From NCBI GenBank assembly GCA_017629215.1, contig JAGBXP010000010.1, forward strand, positions 1 to 36,022: 36,022 nt of DNA. The letters are read 5' to 3'. Source of the stretch: a bacterium (GTDB lineage: Bacteria > Cyanobacteriota > Vampirovibrionia > Gastranaerophilales > Gastranaerophilaceae). Shown here one piece after another: positions 23,175 through 31,290 of the stretch (positions within the stretch are counted from its first letter, which is position 1; every line of letters starts with the position of its first letter). Below the pieces are notes generated by a model that saw nothing but the letters and a program-made list of their open reading frames with translations, was not told the origin of the DNA and did not search any database. Made by a program: the position numbers and the translations under genes.

Positions 23175-23670
23175 TGTTTTTACTGAAAATATTTTTCAGG
23201 GCTGGGAATTAGATGAAAAAGATATTATAGATAAAACAAAAAAAATGATAGAAATTTTTATTTCTACATTATTTGAGAATACTTGTTTAAATGGTTATGA
23301 ATATAATTCTCTAACATTAGATATTTTGTTTTGTAATTCAGAAAAGACTCATGAGTTAAACAGGGATTATCGAGGTAAAGATAAGCCAGCAGATATTATA
23401 ACTTTTGCGATATTTGCAGATGACGAAAATCGCTTTGTCTTTGATGGTGATATTTATTTAGGAGAAATTATAATTGCGCTAGATAAAGTTATTGAGATGG
23501 TAAATAAGGATATTAGTAATGCACAAAATCGTGAGCAAGAGTTGTTCTTTCTGATAAGCCACGGATTAATGCACTTACTTGGATTTGACCATCAAACAGA
23601 AGAAGAATATAATTTTACTATAGGGGAACAAAGAAAAGCTTTAAGGGGTATTGAATATGACAAGATTTAA
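23161..23670 (+). CDS. ybeY: Endoribonuclease YbeY (16S rRNA maturation)
   Basis: 169 residues. The metal-binding signature HGLMHLLGFDH is complete, and SEKTHELNRDYRGKDKPADIITFAI is the typical central segment. YbeY takes part in 3' end processing and quality control of 16S rRNA. It overlaps pgpH by 14 bases, and its 3' end overlaps dgkA, so the three genes are translationally linked. This order is widely conserved. Confidence 0.95.
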   Translation: MKTINVFTENIFQGWELDEKDIIDKTKKMIEIFISTLFENTCLNGYEYNSLTLDILFCNSEKTHELNRDYRGKDKPADIITFAIFADDENRFVFDGDIYLGEIIIALDKVIEMVNKDISNAQNREQELFFLISHGLMHLLGFDHQTEEEYNFTIGEQRKALRGIEYDKI

Positions 23671-24025
23671 GTCTCAGGGATTTAATAATACGTTCAAGAA
23701 TGCTCGTAAAGGTTTTAGAATTGTTTTAAAAAGTGAAATAAATTTAAGGATACATATAATAATAGCATTTTTGGTTATGTTGTTTGCGTATTTGTTGGAT
23801 TTTTCTGCTTTAGAATTTTGTATGGCATTTTTTGCAATATCTTTAGTTATTGTATCTGAGATGTTGAATACAGCAATAGAATTTACTCTTGATTCGATTT
23901 ATCATAATCGTTATTCAAAAATGGTTGGTATGGCGAAAGATATTTCTGCAGGTGCAGTTATGTTTGCGTCTGTAGTATCTGTTATTATTGGAGTTGTTTT
24001 GTTTGGCAAACATTTGTTAAATTAG
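23657..24025 (+). CDS. dgkA: Undecaprenol/diacylglycerol kinase family protein
   Basis: 122 residues with three membrane helices (about 32-50, 54-74 and 97-119). Signature segments are SEINLRIH, VSEMLNTAIEFTLD and MAKDISAGAVMFASV. In Gram-positive bacteria this protein phosphorylates undecaprenol for cell-wall recycling; in Proteobacteria, diacylglycerol. The neighbouring pgpH, ybeY and murF suggest the cell-wall role. I chose the ATG at 23657 because AGGGG (23643-23647) is nine bases away, whereas the TTG at 23651 is too close. It overlaps the ybeY 3' end by 14 bases. Confidence 0.9.
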   Translation: MTRFKSQGFNNTFKNARKGFRIVLKSEINLRIHIIIAFLVMLFAYLLDFSALEFCMAFFAISLVIVSEMLNTAIEFTLDSIYHNRYSKMVGMAKDISAGAVMFASVVSVIIGVVLFGKHLLN

Positions 24026-24041
24026 CTTAAATAATACTTAC

Positions 24042-24070
24042 TTTAAACTTTTGATACTTCGTTGTAAAAT
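24042..24070 (+). promoter_or_regulatory. Promoter of murF, placed for a leaderless transcript
   Basis: TTTAAA (24042-24047), 17-base spacer, TAAAAT (24065-24070), then AGTCTT and the ATG at 24077. The expected start site coincides with the start codon, and no Shine-Dalgarno is present. Confidence 0.6.
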
Positions 24071-24076
24071 AGTCTT

Positions 24077-25381
24077 ATGAAAATAAGCGAATTAATTGAA
24101 GCTACTGGAGCTAAAGTTTTTGGAAATTATGATAAAGATTTAGATGTTCGAATTTCTACGGATACTCGAACAATAAAGAGTGGAGATTTATATTTACCAC
24201 TTAAAGGTGTATCTTTTGATGGTGAAAAATTTATTGAACAAGCAATAAATAAAGGTGCAATTGGTGCATTTTATACGTCTATTGATAGTATTTCAAAACG
24301 ACAAGAATGGGAAAATACCTTTTCTTTGTTTCTTCAAGTTCCTGATACGTTGACAGCTTATTTACAACTTGCTAATTATCGTAGGAAGAAATTAAACCCA
24401 ACTGTGGTTGCAATTACTGGTAGTTCTGGAAAGACTACAACTAAGGAAATAGTTGCTTCTACACTTGAGAGTAAGTATAGGGTATTTAAGACGCCACTTA
24501 ATCATAATAATGAAGTAGGGCTTTGCCAGACAATTTTTGAGATGCCAAACGATACAGAAGTTTTGGTATTAGAAATGGGTATGCGTGGTCTTGGTGAAAT
24601 TGAGTTACTTTCAAAGTACGCTGAGCCAGATATAACTATAATTTCTAATGTTGGGACTGCACATATCGGACGCTTAGGTTCTCGTGAGAACATAGCAAAG
24701 GCTAAATGTGAAATTGTTAAATACCAACGTGGAGATGTTTTTATTGCACATGATGATGAGTTAATCAAAAAAACTGTAGAGTTTGATAAGGATAAGCTTT
24801 TTTATTCAATAAGAGATGTAAATATTATTGAAAAAGATGTAAATTATTCTAAGTTTGAGTATAAAAATAATATTTATGAGTTGAATGTTGGTGGAGATTT
24901 TAATATCGAAAATGCCATTTCTGCAATTAATACAGGCATGAAATTAGGGTTAAATATTAAAGAAATTCAGTTAGGTTTAAAGAATTATAAGCCTATTGAG
25001 AAACGGTGGGAAGCAGTAAATGTTAATGGGTTTGAAATTATTAATGATAGCTATAATGCAAATCCTGAGTCAATGCGAGCTTTTGTAGATACCATTTTTG
25101 AGTTATATAATGATTACCTTTTAATTCTTGGAGATATGGGAGAACTTGGAGATAAAGAGGTACAGTATCACAAGGAACTTGGAGAATATATTTTGGCAAA
25201 GAATGCCAAGGTAAATATAATCACTGTAGGAAAGTTATCTAAGAATATTGCAGAACCGAATTTCGAAACTATAGAAGATGCTGTTGAATATATTAAAAAT
25301 AATGTTTCCAAAAAAATAAAGCTTTTTTTGAAAGCATCTAGAAGTATGAAGTTTGAAAGAATTATTGAGTTATTGAAATAG
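24077..25381 (+). CDS. murF: UDP-MurNAc-tripeptide:D-Ala-D-Ala ligase
   Basis: 434 residues. MurF adds D-Ala-D-Ala to the UDP-MurNAc tripeptide, the last cytoplasmic step of the peptidoglycan precursor. The N-terminal domain includes STDTRTIKSGDLYLPLKG. The ATP-binding loop is VVAITGSSGKTTTKE (about 110-124). The Mur ligase segments MGMRGLGEIELL and ISNVGTAHIGRLGS follow, and the C-terminal domain carries NDSYNANPESMRAF. No Shine-Dalgarno is seen; the -10 box ends seven bases before the ATG. It lies behind dgkA with its own promoter. The end converges on fmt across a 174-base gap that holds copy 2 of the dispersed repeat. Confidence 0.95.
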   Translation: MKISELIEATGAKVFGNYDKDLDVRISTDTRTIKSGDLYLPLKGVSFDGEKFIEQAINKGAIGAFYTSIDSISKRQEWENTFSLFLQVPDTLTAYLQLANYRRKKLNPTVVAITGSSGKTTTKEIVASTLESKYRVFKTPLNHNNEVGLCQTIFEMPNDTEVLVLEMGMRGLGEIELLSKYAEPDITIISNVGTAHIGRLGSRENIAKAKCEIVKYQRGDVFIAHDDELIKKTVEFDKDKLFYSIRDVNIIEKDVNYSKFEYKNNIYELNVGGDFNIENAISAINTGMKLGLNIKEIQLGLKNYKPIEKRWEAVNVNGFEIINDSYNANPESMRAFVDTIFELYNDYLLILGDMGELGDKEVQYHKELGEYILAKNAKVNIITVGKLSKNIAEPNFETIEDAVEYIKNNVSKKIKLFLKASRSMKFERIIELLK

Positions 25382-25408
25382 CAATATATACTTATATGTT
25401 TAATTATA

Positions 25409-25466
25409 TTGCGCGCAGCTACTGAGATTGCGATTTATAAAATCTGTCTTTACAAATCTTTGCATT
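25409..25466 (+). repeat. Dispersed intergenic repeat, copy 2
   Basis: Begins TTGCGCGCAGCTACTGAG, continues through TTTATAAAATCTGTC and ends TTTACAAATCTTTGCATT (25449-25466), an HLR1-like pair with one mismatch. It aligns with 13540-13597 without gaps, with roughly seven of ten positions identical. It lies between the convergent genes murF and fmt, where a promoter would not be expected for either. Confidence 0.6.
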
Positions 25467-25555
25467 CACGTTTTGAGTGAGTTCAAGAAGCAAGCACAAC
25501 ATATTGAAATGTGATTTTTTTAATTAAGCGAGTAAGTGTTAAGAATTTAAAAGTT

Positions 25556-26473
25556 TTAGTGCTTAATACCATTAGCCCAATCAGAGGCGAGCATTTCTCC
25601 TTTGCCTTCTGGTTTGATTTTAATGAGACGTAGAATACCTTTTCCTGTTTTTACATCAATCCCTTTTTTAGAGAAATTTACAAAACTGCCGATTTCTCCT
25701 TCAATTTCGTGTTCGACTGGTTCTGTTTCTAAAACTTTAATTATTTTATTTTGGTATTCAAAGTGTGCGCTAGGGCATTTGTAAATTCCACGAACAAGAT
25801 TGTGAATTTCAATAGCTGATTTGTTCCAATCAATTTTACATTCTTCTTTTTGAAGTTTATCAGCAAAGCATATCCCTTCTTCACATTGTTTTTGAGGTGT
25901 AATTGTTCCATTTGCGATACCAAGAAGAGTTGTTTCAAGTAGCATAGGTGAATTTGAAGCGCATATTTCAAAAAGCTCAACGCAATTCATGTTTGGCGTG
26001 ATTTTGATAGGATATGTTTGGCAAATATCGCCACAGTCAAGTCCCAATTCTGTAATCATTGTGCAAATTCCTGTTTCTGTTTCACCATTGATAATTGCAC
26101 GTTGGATAGGATTTGCGCCTCTATATTTTGGTAGTAATGAAACATGAAGATTTATTGTTTCATATTTTGGTATATCTAAAACTTCTTGAGATAGAATTTG
26201 ACCGAATGCAAAAGTTACAAAAAAATCAGGTTGTAGTTTTTTTAAAGCTTCGATAATTTCGGGCTCTTTTCTAATAGATTTTGGCTGATACACAGGAATA
26301 TTATTTTCCAATGCAAAAACTTTAATCGGACTTGGTGTAAGTTTTTGTCCACGTCCTGAAGGCCTATCTGGTTGAGTTACAATAGCAAGTACATTAAAAT
26401 TTGGCGATTTATGTAGATATTCCAACGACTTTAGACCAATATCTGGTGTGCCGAAAAAAATTATATTAAGCAT
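25556..26473 (-). CDS. fmt: Methionyl-tRNA formyltransferase
   Basis: 305 residues. Fmt formylates initiator Met-tRNA using 10-formyl-THF. Family features: IIFFGTPDIGLKSLEYL at the start, INLHVSLLPKYRGANPIQRA (catalytic His region and SLLPxxRG), and LGLDCGDI with the active-site Asp. The C-terminal tRNA-binding domain follows from about residue 205. AAGGA lies nine bases before the ATG. It is 43 bases downstream of def, the usual def-fmt pair, so formylation and its removal are made together. Confidence 0.96.
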   Translation of the reverse strand: MLNIIFFGTPDIGLKSLEYLHKSPNFNVLAIVTQPDRPSGRGQKLTPSPIKVFALENNIPVYQPKSIRKEPEIIEALKKLQPDFFVTFAFGQILSQEVLDIPKYETINLHVSLLPKYRGANPIQRAIINGETETGICTMITELGLDCGDICQTYPIKITPNMNCVELFEICASNSPMLLETTLLGIANGTITPQKQCEEGICFADKLQKEECKIDWNKSAIEIHNLVRGIYKCPSAHFEYQNKIIKVLETEPVEHEIEGEIGSFVNFSKKGIDVKTGKGILRLIKIKPEGKGEMLASDWANGIKH

Positions 26474-26516
26474 TCTCTAATTCCTTCTCAAATCCTCTTC
26501 TAGAGAGAGGTAAATA

Positions 26517-27110
26517 CTATTTATTTTCTTTTTTTAAATTTTCTTCAATTAATTTATCTACAGCTTCAGCTAGCTCTGGCTCATCTAGTAGTTTTTCAAC
26601 TTGAATTGGTGGTAAGTTATGTTTTTTCAATGCTTCTTCTGCTTCAAATCTATTTATTGAATGGTCAATAAACAGTATTCCATCTAGATGGTCAAATTCG
26701 TGTTGAATAGCACGAGCAAGTAATGTTCCATCTGTAGCTTCCATTACAAAAGAGCGTCCGTTAATATCAAGAGCTTTGATTGTAACATTACTGTAACGTC
26801 TTACGTTAGTATATGCTTCTGGGAAACTTAAACAGCCTTCTGCGCTAATACAAGCTCCTGTTTTTTTGATTATTTTAGGATTAATAAATACTTTTGGATT
26901 AAGAGGCTCATCTCCTGTTGATACATCGATTACAAAAACCCTTACATTTTCTCCTATTTGAGGAGCAGCAAGCCCAACTCCATTTTGGGCATACATTGTA
27001 TCCATTAAATCTTGTACTAGGTTTTTTATTTTTTGTGAAACTTTATGAACTTCTTTTGAAGGTTGTCTTAGACTCGCTTCTCCATATTTTACAATTTTTC
27101 TTATAGCCAT
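26517..27110 (-). CDS. def: Peptide deformylase
   Basis: 197 residues, slightly longer than usual because of an acidic C-terminal tail (about 165-197). It removes the formyl group from nascent proteins. All three motifs are present: GVGLAAPQIG, EGCLSFPE and the metal-binding QHEFDHLDG. GAGGAG provides the Shine-Dalgarno. It precedes fmt, with its own probable promoter inside the trkH 3' end. Confidence 0.96.
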   Translation of the reverse strand: MAIRKIVKYGEASLRQPSKEVHKVSQKIKNLVQDLMDTMYAQNGVGLAAPQIGENVRVFVIDVSTGDEPLNPKVFINPKIIKKTGACISAEGCLSFPEAYTNVRRYSNVTIKALDINGRSFVMEATDGTLLARAIQHEFDHLDGILFIDHSINRFEAEEALKKHNLPPIQVEKLLDEPELAEAVDKLIEENLKKENK

Positions 27111-27132
27111 TATAATCTCCTCTTTTGACTAT

Positions 27133-27161
27133 ATTGTAGCATAAGTTTGTTATTTATGTAA
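27133..27161 (-). promoter_or_regulatory. Probable promoter of def-fmt
   Basis: Minus strand: TTACAT (27156-27161), 17-base spacer ending in TGC, TACAAT (27133-27138). The TGC directly before TACAAT makes an extended -10. Predicted start near 27126, 15 bases before the def ATG. Confidence 0.5.
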
Positions 27162-28613
27162 TATCCAAAGCTCTTTTTGGAAAAGAATGAGAAAAGGTAT
27201 TAGCTCTAGACGACCAATATACATGTCGATTGTAAAGATGAATTTTGAGACTTCGTGTAGGTTGTTATAGTGTCCTAAAGGTCCAATAATTTTACTTAAT
27301 CCTGGACCAATGTTTCCAAGTGCGCTTACTGCACTTGAAATCCCAACTGTTGTATTTTGTTCTAAAATTGCGATTACAAATCCTGAAATCACAAGTATTG
27401 CAAGATAGAAAGATACAAACATTAAAGTTTGATATAGAATATCTTTTGAAACTGAATATTTTCCGATTTTTATATTATAGATAGCTTTAGGATGTAGAAC
27501 TTTAGCAAGCTCAGCTTTCATTATTTTAAGTATGAGTAACCATCTTACAATTTTTATACCACCACCAGCTGAACTCGCACAGCTACCAGCAAGCATTGCA
27601 AGTAGTAATATGGCTTTAGAGGAATAATCCCAATTTGTAAAGTCAACACTGCAAAATCCTGAAGAAGAAATCAAGGATGATATTTGGAAAAAAGCGTGAG
27701 TAATACTTTCTTGTATATTGTAATTTGAGTGGGTTAGTAATGACAGTGTTAATAATGAGCTTAGACCTATTATTATGATGAAATATGTTTTAAACTCTTC
27801 ATTTTTGAATAATACAAGAGGGTTAAATTTTGTCCAAGCTCTATATTGTAGATTATAACTAGCTCCAGCACAGAACATGAAAAAGCAAACTATCCATAAA
27901 ACAGGATAAGAATTACCTATTAATGATTCGGGATTAGGTGAAAATCCTCCACCAGAAACTGATGAAAAAGAATGACATATTGAATCAAATAATGTAACAC
28001 CGTTAAATTTGAGCAATATTATTTCTAGTAATGTCATTCCAAAATATATTTTCCAAAGAGATGATGCTGTATTTTTTATTCGAGGTGTAAATTTTTCTTC
28101 AGTTGGTCCTGGTGTTTCTGCAAAAAATAATTGTCTACCTGCAATAGCAAATTGTGGAAGTATGGCGATGAATAATACGATAATTCCCATACCTCCTAAC
28201 CATTGAGTAAATGATCTCCAAAAAAATAGCGCTTTTGGATAATCAAAGTTGGTAAGTATTGTAGCTCCAGTTGCTGTAATGCCTGAAGTTCCTTCAAAAA
28301 AAGCGTTTATAGGACTTAGATTGAAGAATAAATATGGAATTGATGCGAATATACCTGCGAAAATCCAACAAAGTGTTACTGCGCACAGACCTTCTGATTT
28401 TTTTATATCGTTTATAGTCTTTATTTGGGAGATGCTAGGAAATAATTTACGCATTGTAATTCCAATTAGAAGAGCACTTGCTCCAGATATTATGAATGGT
28501 AGAATAGCTTGAGACTCATTATAAATTAATGCAACAATGATTGGTATTAATAATACAATACTAAAATACATCATCGCAAGTGAAAGTGTATAAATTAAAT
28601 ATGTAAGTCTCAT
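27150..28613 (-). CDS. trkH: Potassium uptake channel, TrkH/KtrB family
   Basis: 487 residues, normal length. It has four membrane-pore-membrane repeats with visible selectivity loops: GTSGITATGATI, SSVSGGGFSP, LISSSGFCSVD and SAVSALGNIGPG. It moves K+ across the inner membrane and is gated by the TrkA ring. The start shares a base with the trkA stop (TAATG) and has AAGGTGG before it, so it is translated with trkA. This pair is the standard two-gene Trk/Ktr system. Confidence 0.95.
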   Translation of the reverse strand: MRLTYLIYTLSLAMMYFSIVLLIPIIVALIYNESQAILPFIISGASALLIGITMRKLFPSISQIKTINDIKKSEGLCAVTLCWIFAGIFASIPYLFFNLSPINAFFEGTSGITATGATILTNFDYPKALFFWRSFTQWLGGMGIIVLFIAILPQFAIAGRQLFFAETPGPTEEKFTPRIKNTASSLWKIYFGMTLLEIILLKFNGVTLFDSICHSFSSVSGGGFSPNPESLIGNSYPVLWIVCFFMFCAGASYNLQYRAWTKFNPLVLFKNEEFKTYFIIIIGLSSLLTLSLLTHSNYNIQESITHAFFQISSLISSSGFCSVDFTNWDYSSKAILLLAMLAGSCASSAGGGIKIVRWLLILKIMKAELAKVLHPKAIYNIKIGKYSVSKDILYQTLMFVSFYLAILVISGFVIAILEQNTTVGISSAVSALGNIGPGLSKIIGPLGHYNNLHEVSKFIFTIDMYIGRLELIPFLILFQKELWILHK

Positions 28614-29953
28614 TAATCCACCTTAAAGTATTCTCTTATGATAGGAGCATTTTCACTTGTAGTAAATATTATTAGATTATCTCCGTTCATGATTTGTGTA
28701 GCTCCGTTTGGAATTATAATTCTGTTTCTTCTTTGGATTACACCAACAATTGCTTTGGCAGGAAGTTTCATATCCATGATTTTTGTTGTTTTGAAGTCTT
28801 CTGCAAGAAGAATTTTTAAAACCTCTCCTTTACCTTGTTCTACAGTTGCTAGTATGCCGATATTAGTACCACAAAGACTACTTTTTATTTCATTTAACGA
28901 AGCATTTTTAGATGAAATTGTTATATCAACTCCAACTTTTTCAAACAAGGTTGCATTAGCAATTTTTGATACACGTGAAATAACTCGATTAACTCCCATT
29001 TGCTTAACTAATAGCGAGCAAAGAAGATTTTTTTCATCGTTATTTGTTACGCTAACTACTACATCGCTTGTGCCTATATCTTCTTCGCTAAGCAGTTCTA
29101 AATCAGTGCCGTCTCCGTGAATTACCAATGAATTATCTAATTCTTCTGCTAATATTTCGCAACGATTTTCATCTCGTTCAATTATTTTTATATTGAGTTT
29201 TAAATCTTCAAGGCTTTTTGCAAGTTTTAGCCCAACATTACCACCGCCAATAATTGCAATATTTTTTACAAATTCTTTTTCGTGGAAGAAAGTACCAGCA
29301 AGTATGTCTAATGAGTGAGAAAGTCCCATAAATATAACTTTGTCATCTTCGTGTAAAACAGTTTCTCCACTAGGTATAAATAATTCATCATCTCTAGTTA
29401 TTCCTACGATTAATGTGTCTTTTGGAAATTCACAATGTTTGATCATTTTATTAACAAGAGGGGAATTTTCAATTATTTTATATTCTAGAAGTCTAGCTTT
29501 GCCATTAGCAAAATTCTCAACATCAAGAGCTTTTGCTACTGTAATAATACGGAAAATTTCTTGCGTAAGTAGTTCTTCTGGCCATATAATATTGTCAACA
29601 TAAAAATCGCAATTGTATTCTGCATCTTTGGTAATGCCTAATGATGATTTATAGCTTTCTTTTCTTACAAAACAATGAGTTGTAGCGTTGCTTATGCGCT
29701 TAGCTGTAAGGCAAGCTACAATATTTAATTCATCAGAATCAGTGCAAGCTATAAAAACATCAGCATCTTTTGTGTTTGCTTGTTTTAGTGTATCGATATC
29801 TGTTGCATTTCCATCAATAAAACTAATATCAAGTTTATTAATGGTATCGCATTTGTTTTTTTCTTTATCGATTATAGTAATATCATTGGCTGTATAGAAT
29901 TGTGAAGCTATCATAGCTCCAATATCATTAGCACCGAAAATAATTATCTTCAT
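28613..29953 (-). CDS. trkA: Trk potassium uptake regulator, two RCK domains
   Basis: 446 residues. Two RCK modules, each with a Rossmann NAD-binding part and a C-terminal ligand part. The first begins IIIFGANDIGAMIASQF, the second IAIIGGGNVGLKLAKSLEDL at about residue 225. TrkA forms the cytoplasmic ring that gates TrkH in response to nucleotides. I chose the ATG at 29953; the TTG six codons upstream lies inside the promoter. There is no usable Shine-Dalgarno, and the -10 box ends seven bases before the ATG, so the mRNA is probably leaderless. It overlaps trkH by one base. Confidence 0.95.
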   Translation of the reverse strand: MKIIIFGANDIGAMIASQFYTANDITIIDKEKNKCDTINKLDISFIDGNATDIDTLKQANTKDADVFIACTDSDELNIVACLTAKRISNATTHCFVRKESYKSSLGITKDAEYNCDFYVDNIIWPEELLTQEIFRIITVAKALDVENFANGKARLLEYKIIENSPLVNKMIKHCEFPKDTLIVGITRDDELFIPSGETVLHEDDKVIFMGLSHSLDILAGTFFHEKEFVKNIAIIGGGNVGLKLAKSLEDLKLNIKIIERDENRCEILAEELDNSLVIHGDGTDLELLSEEDIGTSDVVVSVTNNDEKNLLCSLLVKQMGVNRVISRVSKIANATLFEKVGVDITISSKNASLNEIKSSLCGTNIGILATVEQGKGEVLKILLAEDFKTTKIMDMKLPAKAIVGVIQRRNRIIIPNGATQIMNGDNLIIFTTSENAPIIREYFKVD

Positions 29954-29959
29954 GCCTAT

Positions 29960-29988
29960 ATTTAACTTCAAATGATAGTATAAGTCAA
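29960..29988 (-). promoter_or_regulatory. Promoter of trkA-trkH, placed for a leaderless transcript
   Basis: Minus strand: TTGACT (29983-29988), 17-base spacer, TTAAAT (29960-29965), then ATAGGC and the ATG. Same -10-to-ATG distance as at dgt and murF. Confidence 0.6.
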
Positions 29989-29999
29989 TCCAAAAACGG

Positions 30000-30620
30000 T
30001 TAACTTAAGCTTTTAAAAATGCCAATGATTTTTCCAATTAATGTCAATTCTCGTATTGTGCTTCCATTTATTGTGCGAATTCTATAATCAGGATTGTCTG
30101 ATTTTATAATAATTTCATCAAGGTTTTTTGATAAGCGTTTTACGAAAAATTCATTGTTGAAACAAAAGACATAAATTTTATTATCTTGTATCTGTCCATC
30201 TGTCCAATGTTCAACAATAAGCTTATCACCGTTATCTATTGTTGGATACATACTATTGCCAGATGCGTTAATTATAGAATATTTTTTCTGTTTTGAATAT
30301 TCATCTATCAAGGTTGTTGATAAATGTAGCTGTTTTTTTTCTTTTGAAAAAAGAATATTTCCATCTCCGCAGCTTGCAAATATGTCAGTATAATAGTCAA
30401 TGGATATTATATCTGCATTTGTGTTAATGTTTTCTTCAAAAAGTTTAACATTAAAAAAATCTTCTATTTTTTTTAACTCACTTACAGTTACCTGACTTTC
30501 GTTTTTAATTCTGTTACTTATAGTCTGTCTTGTAACTCCTAGGCTTTCTGCTAATAATGATTGATTAACATAGCTTTCGGTTTTTTTTGACAATATGGTT
30601 AATAATTCTTCTAATCTCAT
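30000..30620 (-). CDS. LexA/CI-type repressor with self-cleaving S24 domain
   Basis: 206 residues. The N-terminal helix-turn-helix (about 18-55, NQSLLAESLGVTRQTISNRI) is of the phage-repressor kind. The C-terminal S24 peptidase has Ser123 in ASGNSMYPTIDNGD and Lys161 in FFVKRLS. The expected cleavage site is Cys84-Gly85 in IFASCGDGN. Cys-Gly instead of Ala-Gly is the bond cut in UmuD, and the spacing is close to that of LexA. The protein probably represses its own divergent promoter region until DNA damage triggers RecA-assisted cleavage; the trigger is inferred. A promoter (ATTACA, TATAAT at 30630-30635) would start the mRNA about three bases before the ATG, much as phage lambda cI is leaderless from PRM. 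Confidence 0.88.
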   Translation of the reverse strand: MRLEELLTILSKKTESYVNQSLLAESLGVTRQTISNRIKNESQVTVSELKKIEDFFNVKLFEENINTNADIISIDYYTDIFASCGDGNILFSKEKKQLHLSTTLIDEYSKQKKYSIINASGNSMYPTIDNGDKLIVEHWTDGQIQDNKIYVFCFNNEFFVKRLSKNLDEIIIKSDNPDYRIRTINGSTIRELTLIGKIIGIFKSLS

Positions 30621-30629
30621 GTTTCACCA

Positions 30630-30658
30630 ATTATAAAATAATACTTGACAAATGTAAT
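30630..30658 (-). promoter_or_regulatory. Promoter of the S24 repressor gene
   Basis: Minus strand: ATTACA (30653-30658), 17-base spacer, TATAAT (30630-30635). Nine bases separate the -10 from the ATG, so a leader of two or three bases is predicted. It lies back to back with, and partly overlaps, the divergent promoter. Confidence 0.5.
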
Positions 30659-30673
30659 ATAACATCTTACAAT
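30645..30673 (+). promoter_or_regulatory. Strong promoter of the two divergent small genes
   Basis: A perfect TTGACA (30645-30650), 17-base spacer, TACAAT (30668-30673). Predicted start near 30680. The operator palindrome covers the -10 and the start point, so bound repressor would block it. Confidence 0.75.
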
Positions 30674-30687
30674 ATATTACAAGATGT
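30662..30687. promoter_or_regulatory. Operator palindrome of the S24 repressor
   Basis: A 26-base palindrome: arms ACATCTT (30662-30668) and AAGATGT (30681-30687), two non-matching pairs, and the palindromic centre AATATATT (30671-30678). Eleven of thirteen pairs are symmetric. Its position over the divergent promoter and beside the repressor promoter is that of an autoregulatory operator. Confidence 0.7.
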
Positions 30688-30779
30688 AAGTCTTTATATG
30701 ATATTTAAGCATATAATTTTACATCTGTCAATTAGGAATTATCACAAAGCTTGATTATATATGAAGGAAGAGGTTAAAA

Positions 30780-31001
30780 ATGGGCTATAAATATAATATT
30801 TCCTGTTGTGAGACTGTTTCAAAGAAATGGACTCCAACTGCAATTGATTGTTATTTGCTGGGATGTTCTTGTTCAAAGTGTAATATTTATAAAATATATT
30901 TTTATAATACTGAAATGAGATGTCGAATGAAGGATACGGTTATTGAATTAGTAAGGCGTATAGGTGTACCAAATAGGGAGTTGTATGAAAATGACGGATA
31001 G
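30780..31001 (+). CDS. Small Cys-rich protein of the repressor-controlled pair
   Basis: 73 residues. The core KWTPTAIDCYLLGCSCSKC, followed by NTEMRCRMKDTVIELVRRIG, has five Cys in a tight cluster suited to binding a metal. I recall similar proteins as common in gut Melainabacteria, but no function is known to me. GAGG lies six bases before the ATG at 30780. An earlier ATG in another frame overlaps the Shine-Dalgarno and is not used. It is transcribed from the strong repressor-controlled promoter with a leader of about 100 bases, and overlaps the next gene. Confidence 0.65.
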   Translation: MGYKYNISCCETVSKKWTPTAIDCYLLGCSCSKCNIYKIYFYNTEMRCRMKDTVIELVRRIGVPNRELYENDG

Positions 31002-31290
31002 AAAATTTGTTAGTAGCATTAATGGTAAAAAAGGTGGGAGACCACGACAAGACTCAAAAATACGCATTGAATTACCGAATGTTGAATTGGTAATTCTTAC
31101 CCCAGAGCAATATGGTTTATTGTTATCTAAATATGGAGAAGAACTTTTAACAAAAGCAATATTTATTCTTGATAGTTGGTTTAAAGGTGGAGGTAAGTAT
31201 TCAAAGAAATACGTGGGAAGGAATAATTATGCTCATTTTCGTTCGGATGGATGGGTTATAAATGAAGCTAGATTAACTAAAACGGGCTAG
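30985..31290 (+). CDS. Phage-like small protein of the repressor-controlled pair
   Basis: 101 residues from ATG 30985, or 99 from ATG 30991; GGGAG at 30976-30980 fits either. A basic stretch (SINGKKGGRPRQDSKIRIEL) is followed by helical segments (LTPEQYGLLLSKYGEELLTK) and an aromatic ending (YVGRNNYAHFRSDGWVINEARL). The YxxLxxxYGEE...KY...NYAHFRSDGWV layout resembles proteins next to replication genes in phages and integrative elements of Firmicutes; this is a likeness from memory, not a proven homology. A DNA-related role under the S24 repressor is plausible. The stop codon lies inside the terminator stem. Confidence 0.62.
   Translation: MKMTDRKFVSSINGKKGGRPRQDSKIRIELPNVELVILTPEQYGLLLSKYGEELLTKAIFILDSWFKGGGKYSKKYVGRNNYAHFRSDGWVINEARLTKTG

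Noticed and set aside
25496-25522. CACA...TGTG followed by seven T as a terminator after murF
   Set aside because: The stem is only four base pairs with a poor loop; too weak to list as a feature.
30761-30779. Earlier ATG before the Cys-rich gene
   Set aside because: It is in another frame and overlaps the Shine-Dalgarno used for the ATG at 30780.
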